Shown here: positions 32,117-40,321 of the stretch, piece after piece
Layout: each line of letters starts with the position of its first letter
How positions within the stretch are numbered: position 1 is the stretch's first letter
Source of the DNA: Saccharopolyspora erythraea NRRL 2338
Lineage (GTDB): Bacteria; Actinomycetota; Actinomycetes; Mycobacteriales; Pseudonocardiaceae
Direction: 5' to 3'
DNA: 64,000 nt
NCBI RefSeq assembly: GCF_000062885.1
Contig: NC_009142.1
Coordinates: 806,001-870,000 of the forward strand
The notes under the pieces: generated by a model
What the model was told of the DNA's origin: nothing
The model's input: the letters and a program-made list of their open reading frames with translations, nothing else
The model's database searches: none
Made by a program: the position numbers and the translations under genes

Positions 32117-32454
32117 GGGTGCTACTGGTGCGTGAGGTCGCCCCGACCAAGACTGCTGCGGTTGAAGCCAGTGCAGACGTCACCGCTTCGAACACCGTCT
32201 CCTGCGGGCATTCCGGAGACCACTGGTGCGAGGCTCCAATGGAGCGCTTGGTAGGCGACGGCCCGGAAGGCGTGCGGCGACGCGCCCGCCCAGTGCGGCG
32301 GTGCGGGCGTCGTGCAAGCCGCGTGCCCTACGGGTGTAGTGGAAAGGCAGATGCGCCCACACCCGCCAGGTGTGGGCGCATTCAGTCGTTGGGCGCACGC
32401 CTGGGCTTGTATCGGGATGATGCTGATTGGCCCATAGACCTGACGGGACAGCCC
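32117..32454. other. Intergenic stretch with one strong hairpin
   Basis: No supported gene. A + strand frame through it (32119-32631) is read as a shadow because it runs into the methyltransferase gene on the other strand. The one structured feature is the palindrome at 32351-32381. Confidence 0.45.
32351..32381 (-). terminator. 12-bp perfect hairpin downstream of the methyltransferase gene
   Basis: ATGCGCCCACAC / GTGTGGGCGCAT with a 7-base loop, 74 bp beyond the methyltransferase stop on the minus strand. A CCTTT follows on that strand. Likely a factor-independent terminator. Confidence 0.65.
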
Positions 32455-33270
32455 TCAACTCGCCTCGGTGTGGACCACCCTCCGGCCGCGCACCGCCCAA
32501 GCCCGGGCTGTGAGCGCGATGGAACCGTCCAGCCTCCTGGGCACAGCCGCGCTGAGCGCGTCACGCACTCGCTCCCGGTCGGCTGGTGGGAGGGCGGCTA
32601 CGTACCCTGGTGCAGGTCCCTGCCCCGCTAGGAAGGGGTTCCACAGGTCGGCGAAGTCGGTGAAGACGGTGGCCACCTCGATCGAGGCGGTTGACACATC
32701 GACAAGCCCCGCGTCAGCCCATACCGCGCGCAGCCGTTCCGGATGGCATACAGGGAACCGGCGACCTTCGTCCATTGCGGCTGCGGACGGATCCACCTCG
32801 ATGGCGGCGTCCCAAAACCGGCGAATGAACTCCATGCCGCCGGCGTAGTCCCACACATACGCCGCGATCAGGCCGCCCGGCCGGACCGCCCGGGCCATTT
32901 CCGCTACCGCCGCAGTGGGTGCAGGAAGGAAGTTCAGGGCAAGTCCGCTGACGGCCACATCGCACGCGTCGTCGCGTACTGGAAGCGACATCGCGTCTGC
33001 CACGATGAAGTACGTCGAGACTGGAGCCGTGGTTCGGGCTGAGACCACGAACCCCTCGGACCGGTCGATTCCCACCGTCAATCGAGGCCGGCACCGGGCC
33101 GCCACCGCAGCCGACAGCACGCCAGTACCGCATCCCACGTCCACCCACCGCAGCTTGTCTGCGCAGTTGAGCCACGCCGCGAACTCCTCCGCGACAGCCC
33201 GACTCCACCGACCCATGTACCGCTCGTACGCGGACCCGACCGCCCACACGTCAAACCGCTGCTTCTTCAT
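32455..33270 (-). CDS. Class I SAM-dependent methyltransferase
   Basis: 271 residues from ATG 33270 (MKKQRFDVWAVGSAYERYMGRW). Motif I is WVDVGCGTGVLS, then VGIDRSEGFV, VADAMSLPV and ARAVRPGGL, the classic UbiE/Methyltransf_11 pattern. The substrate is unknown. The 'YERYMGRWSR' entry motif is common among small-molecule methyltransferases near actinobacterial mobile DNA. It is intact, unlike the integrase next to it, so it may still be expressed. Confidence 0.8.
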   Translation of the reverse strand: MKKQRFDVWAVGSAYERYMGRWSRAVAEEFAAWLNCADKLRWVDVGCGTGVLSAAVAARCRPRLTVGIDRSEGFVVSARTTAPVSTYFIVADAMSLPVRDDACDVAVSGLALNFLPAPTAAVAEMARAVRPGGLIAAYVWDYAGGMEFIRRFWDAAIEVDPSAAAMDEGRRFPVCHPERLRAVWADAGLVDVSTASIEVATVFTDFADLWNPFLAGQGPAPGYVAALPPADRERVRDALSAAVPRRLDGSIALTARAWAVRGRRVVHTEAS

Positions 33271-33670
33271 GGCACTACGATCCCCGTCCCAGCGCCTCAC
33301 AAGCCGCAGCCACGCAAGTGTGCCAGCTGACGGCCCCAGTCAAGCGAATGAATCACTCAGAACCCAGTCACGGCAGAGCCCTTAGGACACTTGCTCGACC
33401 TCGAAGAACAGGACCACAGCCAGGCAACCCCTACGTCCCGGCACGTTGGCATGCCCGTAGGAACTGGCAAGCCGGGTACGGCTCTCCGCGTGCCCAGCAC
33501 CGTCCTTTTGAACCTGTCCGGAAGGCACCTTGACCGGCGGTAGGCATCGCGACCGGAACCGCGGTTCGCCTCCCTCTTGCTCCAGCTCGTGCTCCTGGTC
33601 CTCGTCCTCCTGGACCTCGTCGCGTCCGGAAGTTCGGTTTCAGCACTGCGGCCCCGCAGGGGCCGCCCTT
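33271..33670. other. Non-coding or decayed stretch upstream of the integrase remnant
   Basis: No supported gene. By position this should hold the N-terminal part of the integrase, but no clear homology is readable before about 33,671. The pyrimidine-rich run near 33,571-33,625 (repeated CTCCT/CTCGT) suggests degeneration or a small rearrangement. Confidence 0.4.
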
Positions 33671-33874
33671 GACGAGTCGGACAAGGCACTGCGGACGAAG
33701 AACACCTACCGCGATAGCTGGGCACGCGACCTGGAGAAGGCGGTGGGGGTCTACGGGTCTCGGAGTGCAAGGTGTCGTTGCTGACGAAGGTCCTCCGCAG
33801 GGTGCACGACTCGGCAGGACCAGGAAGCGCGCAACACGCCAAGGTGGTCATGGGTGCGATCCCGGCCATCGCGG
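33671..33874 (+). pseudogene. Tyrosine integrase, N-terminal core fragment (left of IS)
   Basis: Frame 1 gives DESDKALRTKNTYRDSWARD, the SAM-like core-binding domain of phage or AICE integrases. After a frameshift near 33,750 the reading continues RVSECKVSLLTKVLRRVHD and then KVVMGAIPAIA up to the IS boundary. Joining base 33874 to base 36064 restores the frame exactly as AIAVRFDILETNPVRQV, a typical integrase sequence. So the IS interrupted one gene. Confidence 0.8.
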
Positions 33875-33944
33875 TGTCGCGGACGGGTGAATCCTGACCC
33901 GGTGTGGGCGGGCGAAATCGGACCCACTCCCTGACAAGTAGGGA

Positions 33945-35190
33945 GTGATCAGCGTGGAGGACTGGGCAGAGATCCGTCGGTTGCATCGGTGTGAGGGCAT
34001 GCCGATTCGGGCGATCGTCCGGAAGCTGGGTGTCGGGCGGAACACGGTGCGGCGGGCGTTGGCTTCGGAGGGGCCGCCGCGGTATCAGCGGCCGTCGAAG
34101 GGCTCGGTCGTGGATGCGGTGGAGCCGCAGATCCGGGCGTTGCTGGCGGAGTGGCCGACGATGCCGGTGCCGGTGATCGCCGAGAGGATCGGCTGGCAGC
34201 GGGGCCTGACGGTGCTCAAGGACCGGGTGCGGGAGTTGCGCCCGTTGTTCCTGCCGCCGGATCCGGTGTCGCGGACGGTGTATCAGCCCGGTGAGCTGGC
34301 CCAATGCGACCTGTGGTTCCCGCCGGTCGATATCCCGCTGGGGTTCGGGCAGGTGGGGCGGCCGCCGGTGCTGGTGATGGTGTCGGGCTATTCGCGGGTG
34401 ATCGCCGCGAGGTTGATCCCGTCGCGGCAGGGCCCGGATCTGCTGGCCGGGCACTGGGCGCTGTTGTCGGGGTGGGGGCGGGTGCCCAAGACGCTGGTGT
34501 GGGACAACGAGTCCGCGGTCGGGTTCCGCAAGGCCGGTCGGCCGGTGCTGACCGAGGCGATGAACGCTTTTCGCGGGACGCTCGGGATCGCGGTGATCCA
34601 ATGCCGCCTCGGTGACCCGGAGGCCAAAGGGCTGGTGGAACGGGCCAACGGCTATCTGGAGACCTCGTTTCTGCCCGGCCGCCGGTTCACCTCACCGGCT
34701 GATTTCAACACCCAGCTGGCCGACTGGCTGGTTCGGGCCAACCAACGTCACCACCGCATCCTCGGGTGTCGGCCGGCCGACCGGTGGGAGCACGACGGCA
34801 AGCCATGCTGGCCTTGCCGCCGGTGGCCCCAGTGACCGGATGGCGCGCGAGTATCCGGCTGCCGCGTGATCACTACGTGCGGTTGGGCGCCAACGACTAC
34901 TCGGTGCACCCGTCGGCGATCGGTCACCGCGTCGAGATCACCGGCGATCTAGAGCACGTGGAAGGTCCTGCCAAGGTGGCGGCCTGGTCGCCCGGCATCA
35001 GCGGTGTTGGGCGGCGCACCAGAGCATCACCGACCCCGACCACGCCACCGCCGCAGCCAGGCTGCGCCAGCAAGCCCGCCGGGCCAGCCTGCGCCCGGTC
35101 GACACACCCGTCGAGCACCGCGAGCTCGCCGACTACGACCGCGCACTCGGCCTCGACACCGACACCACCGATGACCAGGGGGTGGCGTGA
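33945..35190 (+). pseudogene. istA: IS21 transposase IstA, frameshifted
   Basis: From the GTG at 33945 the first ~285 residues read as IstA: N-terminal HTH (PIRAIVRKLGVGRNTVRRAL), then the integrase core with Asp in AQCDLWFPP, Asp in VWDNES and Glu in DPEAKGLVERANGYLE. Around 34,795-34,803 the frame shifts, continuing as YVRLGANDYSVHPSAIGHRV. Around 34,975-35,010 it shifts again to AAHQSITDPDHATAAARL and then to the TGA at 35188-35190. The C-terminal domain is thus split over three frames and the transposase is presumably inactive unless these are sequence errors. Confidence 0.8.
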
Positions 35191-35990
35191 TGCCCGGCAA
35201 ACCCACCACCAGTAGTCGCAACGTGGCTGCCGAGATCGCCTACCTCGCCCGGGCGTTGAAGGCACCGTCGCTGGCCGGGGCGGTCGAGCGGCTGGCCGAA
35301 CGGGCCCGGGCCGAGGACTGGTCCCACGAGGAGTTCCTGGCCGCCTGCCTGCAACGCGAGGTCGCCGCCCGCGAGTCCCACGGCGGCGAGGGCCGCATCC
35401 GCACCGCCCGGTTCCCGAGCAGGAAGTCGCTGGAGGAGTTCGATTTCGATCACCAACGCTCCCTCAAACGCGACACGATCACACATCTCGGAACACTGGA
35501 CTTCATCGCGGGCAAGGAAAACGTGGTCTTCCTCGGGCCTCCCGGCACCGGCAAGACCCACCTGTCGATCGGACTCGGGATCCGGGCCTGCCAGGCCGGA
35601 CACCGCGTCTCGTTTGCCACCGCCGCCGGGTGGGTAGCCCGGCTCGCCGAGGCCAGCCACGCCGGACGACTCCAGCAGGAACTGGTCAAACTCGGCCGGA
35701 TCCCGCTACTGATCATCGACGAGGTCGGCTACATCCCGTTCGAAGCCGAAGCCGCGAACCTGTTCTTCCAGCTGGTCTCCGCCCGCTACGAGAGAGCCAG
35801 CCTGATCGTCACCAGCAACAAACCCTTCGGCCGCTGGGGCGAGGTCTTCGGCGACGACGTCGTCGCCGCCGCCATGATCGACCGCCTCGTGCACCACGCC
35901 GAAGTCATCTCACTGAAAGGAGACAGCTACCGCCTCAAAGACCGCCAAGACCTCGGCCGCGTGCCCGCGGCCACCAACACCAACGACTAA
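35190..35990 (+). CDS. istB: IS21 transposition helper ATPase IstB
   Basis: 266 residues, full length for IstB. Walker A is GPPGTGKTHL and Walker B is LLIIDEVGYIP; sensor-type Asn lies in IVTSNKPFGRW. The ATG at 35190 shares its A with the TGA ending istA, the usual coupling in IS21 elements. It assembles on target DNA and activates IstA. Intact here although its partner is broken. Confidence 0.92.
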   Translation: MPGKPTTSSRNVAAEIAYLARALKAPSLAGAVERLAERARAEDWSHEEFLAACLQREVAARESHGGEGRIRTARFPSRKSLEEFDFDHQRSLKRDTITHLGTLDFIAGKENVVFLGPPGTGKTHLSIGLGIRACQAGHRVSFATAAGWVARLAEASHAGRLQQELVKLGRIPLLIIDEVGYIPFEAEAANLFFQLVSARYERASLIVTSNKPFGRWGEVFGDDVVAAAMIDRLVHHAEVISLKGDSYRLKDRQDLGRVPAATNTND

Positions 35991-36063
35991 ACATCAACAA
36001 CCAGGGTGGGTCCATTTTCAGCCGCCGCAGCCGGGTCCACATTCGGCCGCCGTTGACACGCGG

Positions 36064-36786
36064 TCCGGTTCGACATCCTGGAGACGAACCCGGTGCGCCA
36101 GGTCGTCTTGCCCAAGGTCAGCAAGAAGGCGAAGGCCGAAAGGAAGCGTGATCGGATGAAGCTGTATCCGAAAGAGCTTCCCGGCCTGCGCAAGCATGTG
36201 CGCGGTCAGAAGAAGTGGATTCGCTGGGATCTGCCGGACCTCGTTGATGGGCTTGCTGCGTTGGGCCGCCGGATCGCTGAACTCCTGGCGTTGGACTGGT
36301 CGAAAGTGGATTTTCACGCGGGCACGGTCGAGATCGAGGGCACCGTCATCAGGGACCCCGCTGTTCGTCCACCCCCACACGAAGTCCATGGCAGGGATGC
36401 GGACGGTCAGGCCTCCGGCCTGATACCTGGAGCAGCTCGAGCAGCGCCACGTGGTGTCGGCCTCGGAGTGGGTGTACCCGTCGTCCTCCGGCACGCTGCG
36501 GGATACGGACAACACCAGGGCCAATATTCGGGACGCGGTGTTCGAGACGGAGTGGGAGGGCCTGCACCCGCACGCCTTCCGGCACCTGGTCGCGACGGTG
36601 CTGGACCGGGCCGGCCTCCCTCCTCGGGAGATCGCCGACTACCTCGGCCACGAGAAGATCAGCATGACGCAGGACGAGTACATGGACCGGCACACGGCGG
36701 AAGCTCGGTGGCCGATGCCCTGGTCAACCTCGATCCGACGGCGTGAGGCAATTGTGGGGATAAAGTGGGGGTTGATCTTGAACTAG
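36064..36786 (+). pseudogene. Tyrosine integrase, catalytic part (right of IS), frameshifted
   Basis: Begins VRFDILETNPVRQV directly at the IS edge. The first part continues in one frame to VEIEGTVIRD (~36,355), shifts to TPLFVHPHTKSMAGMRTV, meets a TGA at 36421-36423, and then reads on in the same frame as YLEQLEQRHVVSASEWVYP. The C-terminal catalytic motifs survive: HPHAFRHLVATVLDRAG (HxxR), IADYLGHEKISMT, and the Tyr in QDEYMDRH. It ends 34 bp before the tRNA-Arg 3' end, the expected place for the integrase of an element using that tRNA. Confidence 0.85.
36754..36770 (+). repeat. Paired GTGGGG motif, right end of element
   Basis: GTGGGG-ATAAA-GTGGGG, 50 bp inside the tRNA-Arg 3' end and in the same orientation as the pair at 30566-30581. 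It overlaps the integrase 3' end. Confidence 0.4.
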
Positions 36787-36799
36787 ATCAGTCCCCCAC
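36765..36799. terminator. Hairpin at the integrase 3' end
   Basis: A long imperfect stem: GTGGGG..TGATCT on one side and AGATCA..CCCCAC on the other, with a 6-base loop, overlapping the integrase stop. It could end integrase transcription or insulate the tRNA gene. Confidence 0.5.
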
Positions 36800-36820
36800 G
36801 TCTGTGCCCTGCGGTTTTGC

Positions 36821-36892
36821 GCCCCCGGCAGGATTCGAACCTGCGACACCCGCTTTAGGAGAGCGGTGCTCTATCCCCTGAGCTACGAGGGC
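36821..36892 (-). tRNA. tRNA-Arg (anticodon CCT)
   Basis: The minus strand folds as a full cloverleaf: acceptor GCCCTCG / CGGGGGC with one T-G pair, D-arm AGCTCAGGGGATAGAGC, anticodon stem CCGCT / AGCGG around loop CTCCTAA (anticodon CCT), and T-arm with GGTTCGAATCC. CCA is not encoded. Its 3' half is the attachment core of the adjacent element. Confidence 0.95.
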
Positions 36893-37058
36893 TTGGGTCG
36901 TGTGCGACCCATCCTGGAGGGTACCGGGTGGCGGTGGCTTGGCCGACACGTGGTGCCGAGACGTGGTCAGGGGCGCGATGGGCGGTGGTCGGCGGGGGGC
37001 GCGTATGGTCGGGTGATCGTTACGCACCGCGTCCTGGGGGCGGTATGGGCAACGAGGG

Positions 37059-37412
37059 TCACCGCAACGAGAACCGCGGTGAGGTGCGGAACCTGATGCA
37101 GGCCGGGGTGGTTCCGTCGTGGACGAGCTGTTCCGGCGAGAGACCCGAGACGCCATCGGTGAAGCCGGCGTCCGTGGCGGGCTTCTTGTGGTAGCCCGCG
37201 CCGTGCGGCAGCGTCATGACGGGCATCGGCAACTCGTGCAGGGCGCCGTTGCTGCTCGGGGAGATCGCGAGGTCGAAGGCGCCGGCGGAGATCGCCGCCC
37301 AGTCGACGACGCGCATGTGCGAGCGGCGCAGGTGGTCGGCGAGCTCGCCGGTGAACCGCGAACCCGCGGCGACGGCGAAGCGGATTTCGAGACGGAGGTC
37401 GTCGGCCAGCAC
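37059..37412 (-). pseudogene. Truncated CDP-glycerol/glycosyltransferase-like fragment
   Basis: A 117-residue minus-strand frame from a GTG (LADDLRLEIRFAVAAGSRF). Coding character extends upstream of it without a start codon (to about 37,600: TVPVQRRILAVVRTFTALDR). Motifs such as DLAISPSSNGALHEL and PHGAGYHKKP resemble the first Rossmann domain of CDP-glycerol glycerophosphotransferase or UDP-GlcNAc epimerase-like GT-B proteins. The second domain is missing: after ~40 more residues the frame ends close to the tRNA-Arg. Read as a gene truncated at both ends. Confidence 0.5.
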
Positions 37413-37769
37413 CGGGAAGACGTCGTGCAGGCGGTCCAGGGCGGTGAAGGTCCGAACGACGGCGAGGATGCGGCGCTGGACGGGAACGGTGTCCCAGAGG
37501 CTCGCGCGACCAGCGGGGACGTAGGTCTCGGTGTGGTCGGAGGGGCGGAGCCGGCGGTCGCCTACGGGTTCAGCGGATGCGGCGGCCCGGCGGTCGGCGC
37601 CGGAGCAGCGGAGCGGCGCGCCAGCGGTTCCGAGGTTCCGAGGTTCCGAGGTTCCGAGGTTCCGAGGTTCCGAGGGAACGGTGGATCCTAGCGGAGCTGC
37701 CTTCCGCGGATGATGCGAACGGGACGCGCAAAGGGGCAGCCACCGAACGCGGCCCGGGACGGCTGCGGG
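37413..37769. other. Remnant coding sequence and tandem repeat
   Basis: Contains the start-less upstream continuation of the transferase fragment (minus strand) and the 8-bp repeat array at 37627-37674. No independent gene is supported. Confidence 0.4.
37627..37674. repeat. 8-bp tandem repeat, six perfect copies
   Basis: GTTCCGAG repeated six times without error. The unit is not a multiple of three, so copy-number change would shift any reading frame across it. It lies upstream of the truncated transferase frame and about 95 bp downstream of the diguanylate cyclase stop. Confidence 0.95.
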
Positions 37770-39290
37770 TCACCGCGAGTCCGTCGGGCTGATGGTCGGC
37801 ATTTCGGATTCGTCCTGGGTGCTGCTCTCGTCGTCGATCTCGACGCGGTTGCGGCCGGCGCGCTTGGCCCGGTACAGGGCGATGTCGGCCGCGGCGAAGA
37901 GGTGTTCGAGCTCCGCGGGGCCTGCCGCCACGCCGATGCTGACGGTCGGGGGCTGCTTCATCCGCCCCACGACCAGCCGCCAGTCGTGGGCGTCGACGGC
38001 TGCGCGTATCCGCTCGGCCACCGCCGGGCCGGACTCCTCGGACGCGTCGACGAGCAGGACCACGAACTCGTCGCCCGCCCAGCGGCAGATCAGGTCGTCC
38101 ACCCGGCACTCGCGGCGCAGCAGGTGCGCGACCTCCTGGAGCGCGGCGTCGCCCGCCGCGTGCCCCGCGTCGTCGTTGACGTCCTTGAACCAGTCGACGT
38201 CGACCAGCATCAGCCAGGGGACGCGCCCCTTCGCCGCCGTCTGCTCCAGCAGCACCGGTGCGCGGCGCTCCAGGCCGAGCCGGTTGGTCAGGCCGGTCAG
38301 CGGGTCGCGCAGCGCCGCCTCCTGGGCCGCCATGGCCATCCGCTGCGCCTGGACGGCGACCCGGCGCTGCTCGAGGGCCTGGCCGAGCCCTTCCTGCAGC
38401 GTCTCGACCGCCAGGCTGGAGGCGTCGACCGTGCGCCGCAGGGCCTCCGACTCGCCGACGGGGTCGGAGAGCTGTCCGCAGATCGACGCCAGGTCGAGCG
38501 AGAACCGCATCATCAGCATCGTGTCGCGGATCGACTCGGCGCCGTCGAGCGCCCGGCTGGCGAACGTCCTGGCGTCGGTGAGGCGGTCCTGCGCGCGCCG
38601 CACGACGGCCAGCGTCCAGTTCGCCACCGAGGAGCTGAAGAGGTCCCGCACCGGTCCGCTCAGCCGCAGCGCCTCGTGGGCCAGCCGCTCGGCGGCGTCG
38701 AGGTCGCCGACCCCGGCGTGCGCCCGCGAGCCGCCGGCCAGCGCCGAGCGCTGCACCTGCCCCGGACTCGCCAGCGTGCGCGCCTCCTCGAACAGGGCGC
38801 GGGCCTGCTCGAACTGCTCGGCCGCCGACTCGTTGCGCCTGCCGACCGCCCGGAACACCAGCGAGTTGGCCTCCCTGGTCAGGCAGTGCGCGAGCGTCGA
38901 CTTCTCCCCGGACTTGCGCGCGACCTGCACCGACAGCGCCATCAGCTCCAGCGCCGGAGCCCGGTGCCCGATCGTCTCCAGCAGGTAGCCGAGCATGCTG
39001 ATGGTGTGGGCCGCCGACACGCCGCTCGGGTGGTCGACGTCGAGCTCGGTCCAGCCCTCGGCGGCCAGCTCCAGCGCGAGCGGGATGCGGTCAAGCCGCC
39101 AGGCCAGCGAGGCGCGGTGAACCAGCACCGTCGCACGGTTCCACTGGTCGCCGACGAGGTTGGGCCGGATGGAGGTGAGCTCGTCGAAGGCGACGTCGGC
39201 CTCCTCGAAGCGCCCGGAGTCCAGCAGGGACCGGATCTCGCGGTCCTGCGCGGGCAACTGGCCCGCCATCAGCGGAAAGTCCTGCCGCAC
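37770..39290 (-). CDS. Diguanylate cyclase (GGDEF) with N-terminal TPR-like region
   Basis: 506 residues from the GTG at 39290, which follows GGGGGACGCA and is preferred over longer readings. Residues ~1-320 are Ala/Leu/Glu-rich helical repeats (TPR-like, no TM segment). A coiled coil follows (~VAVQAQRMAMAAQEAAL) and then the GGDEF domain: DPLTGLTNR, the metal-site VDVDWFKDVND, and the A-site RWAGDEFVVLL near residue 406. The first Gly of GGDEF is Ala, a substitution often tolerated. It should make cyclic di-GMP from GTP in the cytoplasm. No EAL domain or I-site is obvious. Confidence 0.88.
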   Translation of the reverse strand: MRQDFPLMAGQLPAQDREIRSLLDSGRFEEADVAFDELTSIRPNLVGDQWNRATVLVHRASLAWRLDRIPLALELAAEGWTELDVDHPSGVSAAHTISMLGYLLETIGHRAPALELMALSVQVARKSGEKSTLAHCLTREANSLVFRAVGRRNESAAEQFEQARALFEEARTLASPGQVQRSALAGGSRAHAGVGDLDAAERLAHEALRLSGPVRDLFSSSVANWTLAVVRRAQDRLTDARTFASRALDGAESIRDTMLMMRFSLDLASICGQLSDPVGESEALRRTVDASSLAVETLQEGLGQALEQRRVAVQAQRMAMAAQEAALRDPLTGLTNRLGLERRAPVLLEQTAAKGRVPWLMLVDVDWFKDVNDDAGHAAGDAALQEVAHLLRRECRVDDLICRWAGDEFVVLLVDASEESGPAVAERIRAAVDAHDWRLVVGRMKQPPTVSIGVAAGPAELEHLFAAADIALYRAKRAGRNRVEIDDESSTQDESEMPTISPTDSR

Positions 39291-39361
39291 TGCGTCCCCC
39301 GCAGTCACTCCTCGGGTAGTCGAATGCCTACCTGTCGTCAGCGCCTGGCCGATCGCCCAGG

Positions 39362-40042
39362 CTACCTGGCCAGCCCGTGCCGGTACTTCTCGTAGTGCAC
39401 CACCTTCTCCAGCGGTAGCCGACGGCGCCAGCCGTGGCGTTCGAGGTCGGGCGTGTCGGCCAGCGCGCGGACGGGCCCCACGCACAACCATGCCACCGGG
39501 CGCACACCTGTGGGAATGTCGAGCAGCCTGCGCAGGAACTCCTCGCGGTAGAAGCTCACCCAGCCCACGCCGAGGCCCTCGGCGGTGGCGGTCAGCCACA
39601 GGTTCTGGATCGCCAGGCACACCGAGTACAGCCCGGCGTCGGCGATGGCGTGCCTGCCGAGCACCTCGGGGGCGCCGCGGTCGGGGTCGTAGGTGACGAC
39701 CACGCCCATCGACGACTCGACGATGCCCTCCACCTTGATCTTGGAGAAGGTCTGCGCCCGCTCACCCCTGAGCTGGGCTGCGAAGACGCTGCGCTCGGCG
39801 AGCACGTGCTCGCGGAAGGAGCGGCGCGTCGACTCGTCGCGCACGAGGACGAAGTCCCACGGCTGGGACAGGCCCACGCTGGGGGCGCTGTGCGCGGCGG
39901 TGAGGACGCGGTCCAGGACGTCGTCGGGGATCTCGCCGCCGGTGAACTCCGAGCGCACGTCGCGGCGGCGCTGGATCACGTCGTAGAGGTCGGCGGCGGG
40001 GGTGGAAGCGGGGAACTGCGGTACACGTCGGGCGGTCGTCAT
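39362..40042 (-). CDS. bluB: 5,6-dimethylbenzimidazole synthase BluB
   Basis: 226 residues from ATG 40042 (MTTARRVPQFP); the longer in-frame extension upstream is low-complexity and has no ribosome site. A flavodoxin/nitroreductase fold of BluB type: RRRDVRSEF near the start, HSAPSVGLSQPWDF, then GVGWVSFYREEFLRRLLDIP and PVAWLCVGPV. BluB cleaves reduced FMN with oxygen to form DMB, the lower ligand of vitamin B12. No other B12 genes are nearby. A generic nitroreductase is the alternative, but the BluB motifs are clear. Confidence 0.88.
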   Translation of the reverse strand: MTTARRVPQFPASTPAADLYDVIQRRRDVRSEFTGGEIPDDVLDRVLTAAHSAPSVGLSQPWDFVLVRDESTRRSFREHVLAERSVFAAQLRGERAQTFSKIKVEGIVESSMGVVVTYDPDRGAPEVLGRHAIADAGLYSVCLAIQNLWLTATAEGLGVGWVSFYREEFLRRLLDIPTGVRPVAWLCVGPVRALADTPDLERHGWRRRLPLEKVVHYEKYRHGLAR

Positions 40043-40321
40043 CGCCGACCATCCTGCCGTGCGGTGGTGCGCATGGTGCAAACACCCACCCGGCCGGCCT
40101 AGCGAGGCTGTCTTCGACCTCGCCTTGCGTGTCGGTGCCGATGGCGGGAACCGCGGCGGTGCCGGTTGTGGGGGTGGGCCAAGCGGCTGGCGCCGCTTCA
40201 AAGATCCAAAACTGGATTCAACGGCGGCGGAGCGGGATTCGAGGGGCCGCTGAGCCATGCGGGACCGTTGAGGCGCCCCTGTCCCAGACGGGTGCCCGGG
40301 ACAGGGGCGCCCCGAGCGGCC

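Larger units (their letters stand above)
33875..36058 (+). mobile_element. IS21-family insertion sequence (2,184 bp)
   Basis: Both ends begin TGTC on their respective strands and can be aligned without gaps as ~53-bp imperfect terminal inverted repeats (about 70% identical, including GACCCGG and GGACCCAC blocks). CGCGG is present immediately outside each end (33870-33874 and 36059-36063), a 5-bp target duplication. Inside are istA (broken) and istB (intact) in the usual overlapping order. Confidence 0.88.
30415..36859. mobile_element. Decayed integrative element inserted at the 3' end of tRNA-Arg(CCT)
   Basis: The intact tRNA-Arg gene (minus strand, 36821-36892) has its 3' half duplicated in the same orientation at 30415-30454. 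That is the layout left by a tyrosine-recombinase element that integrates at a tRNA 3' end. An integrase remnant lies directly against the tRNA, as usual. No replication or transfer genes are visible. Contents: an acetyltransferase fragment, an SSI-like inhibitor, a small orphan gene, a methyltransferase, and the integrase split by an IS21-type insertion. The element is judged immobile because its integrase is broken. Confidence 0.75.

Noticed and set aside
32325-32390. A tRNA-like D-arm (GTGTAGTGGAAAGGCAG) followed by a hairpin
   Set aside because: No acceptor or T-arm pairing can be formed. The hairpin is better explained as a terminator.
36949-37058. Possible small gene between tRNA-Arg and the transferase fragment
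   Set aside because: Short frames on both strands without ribosome sites or conserved features.
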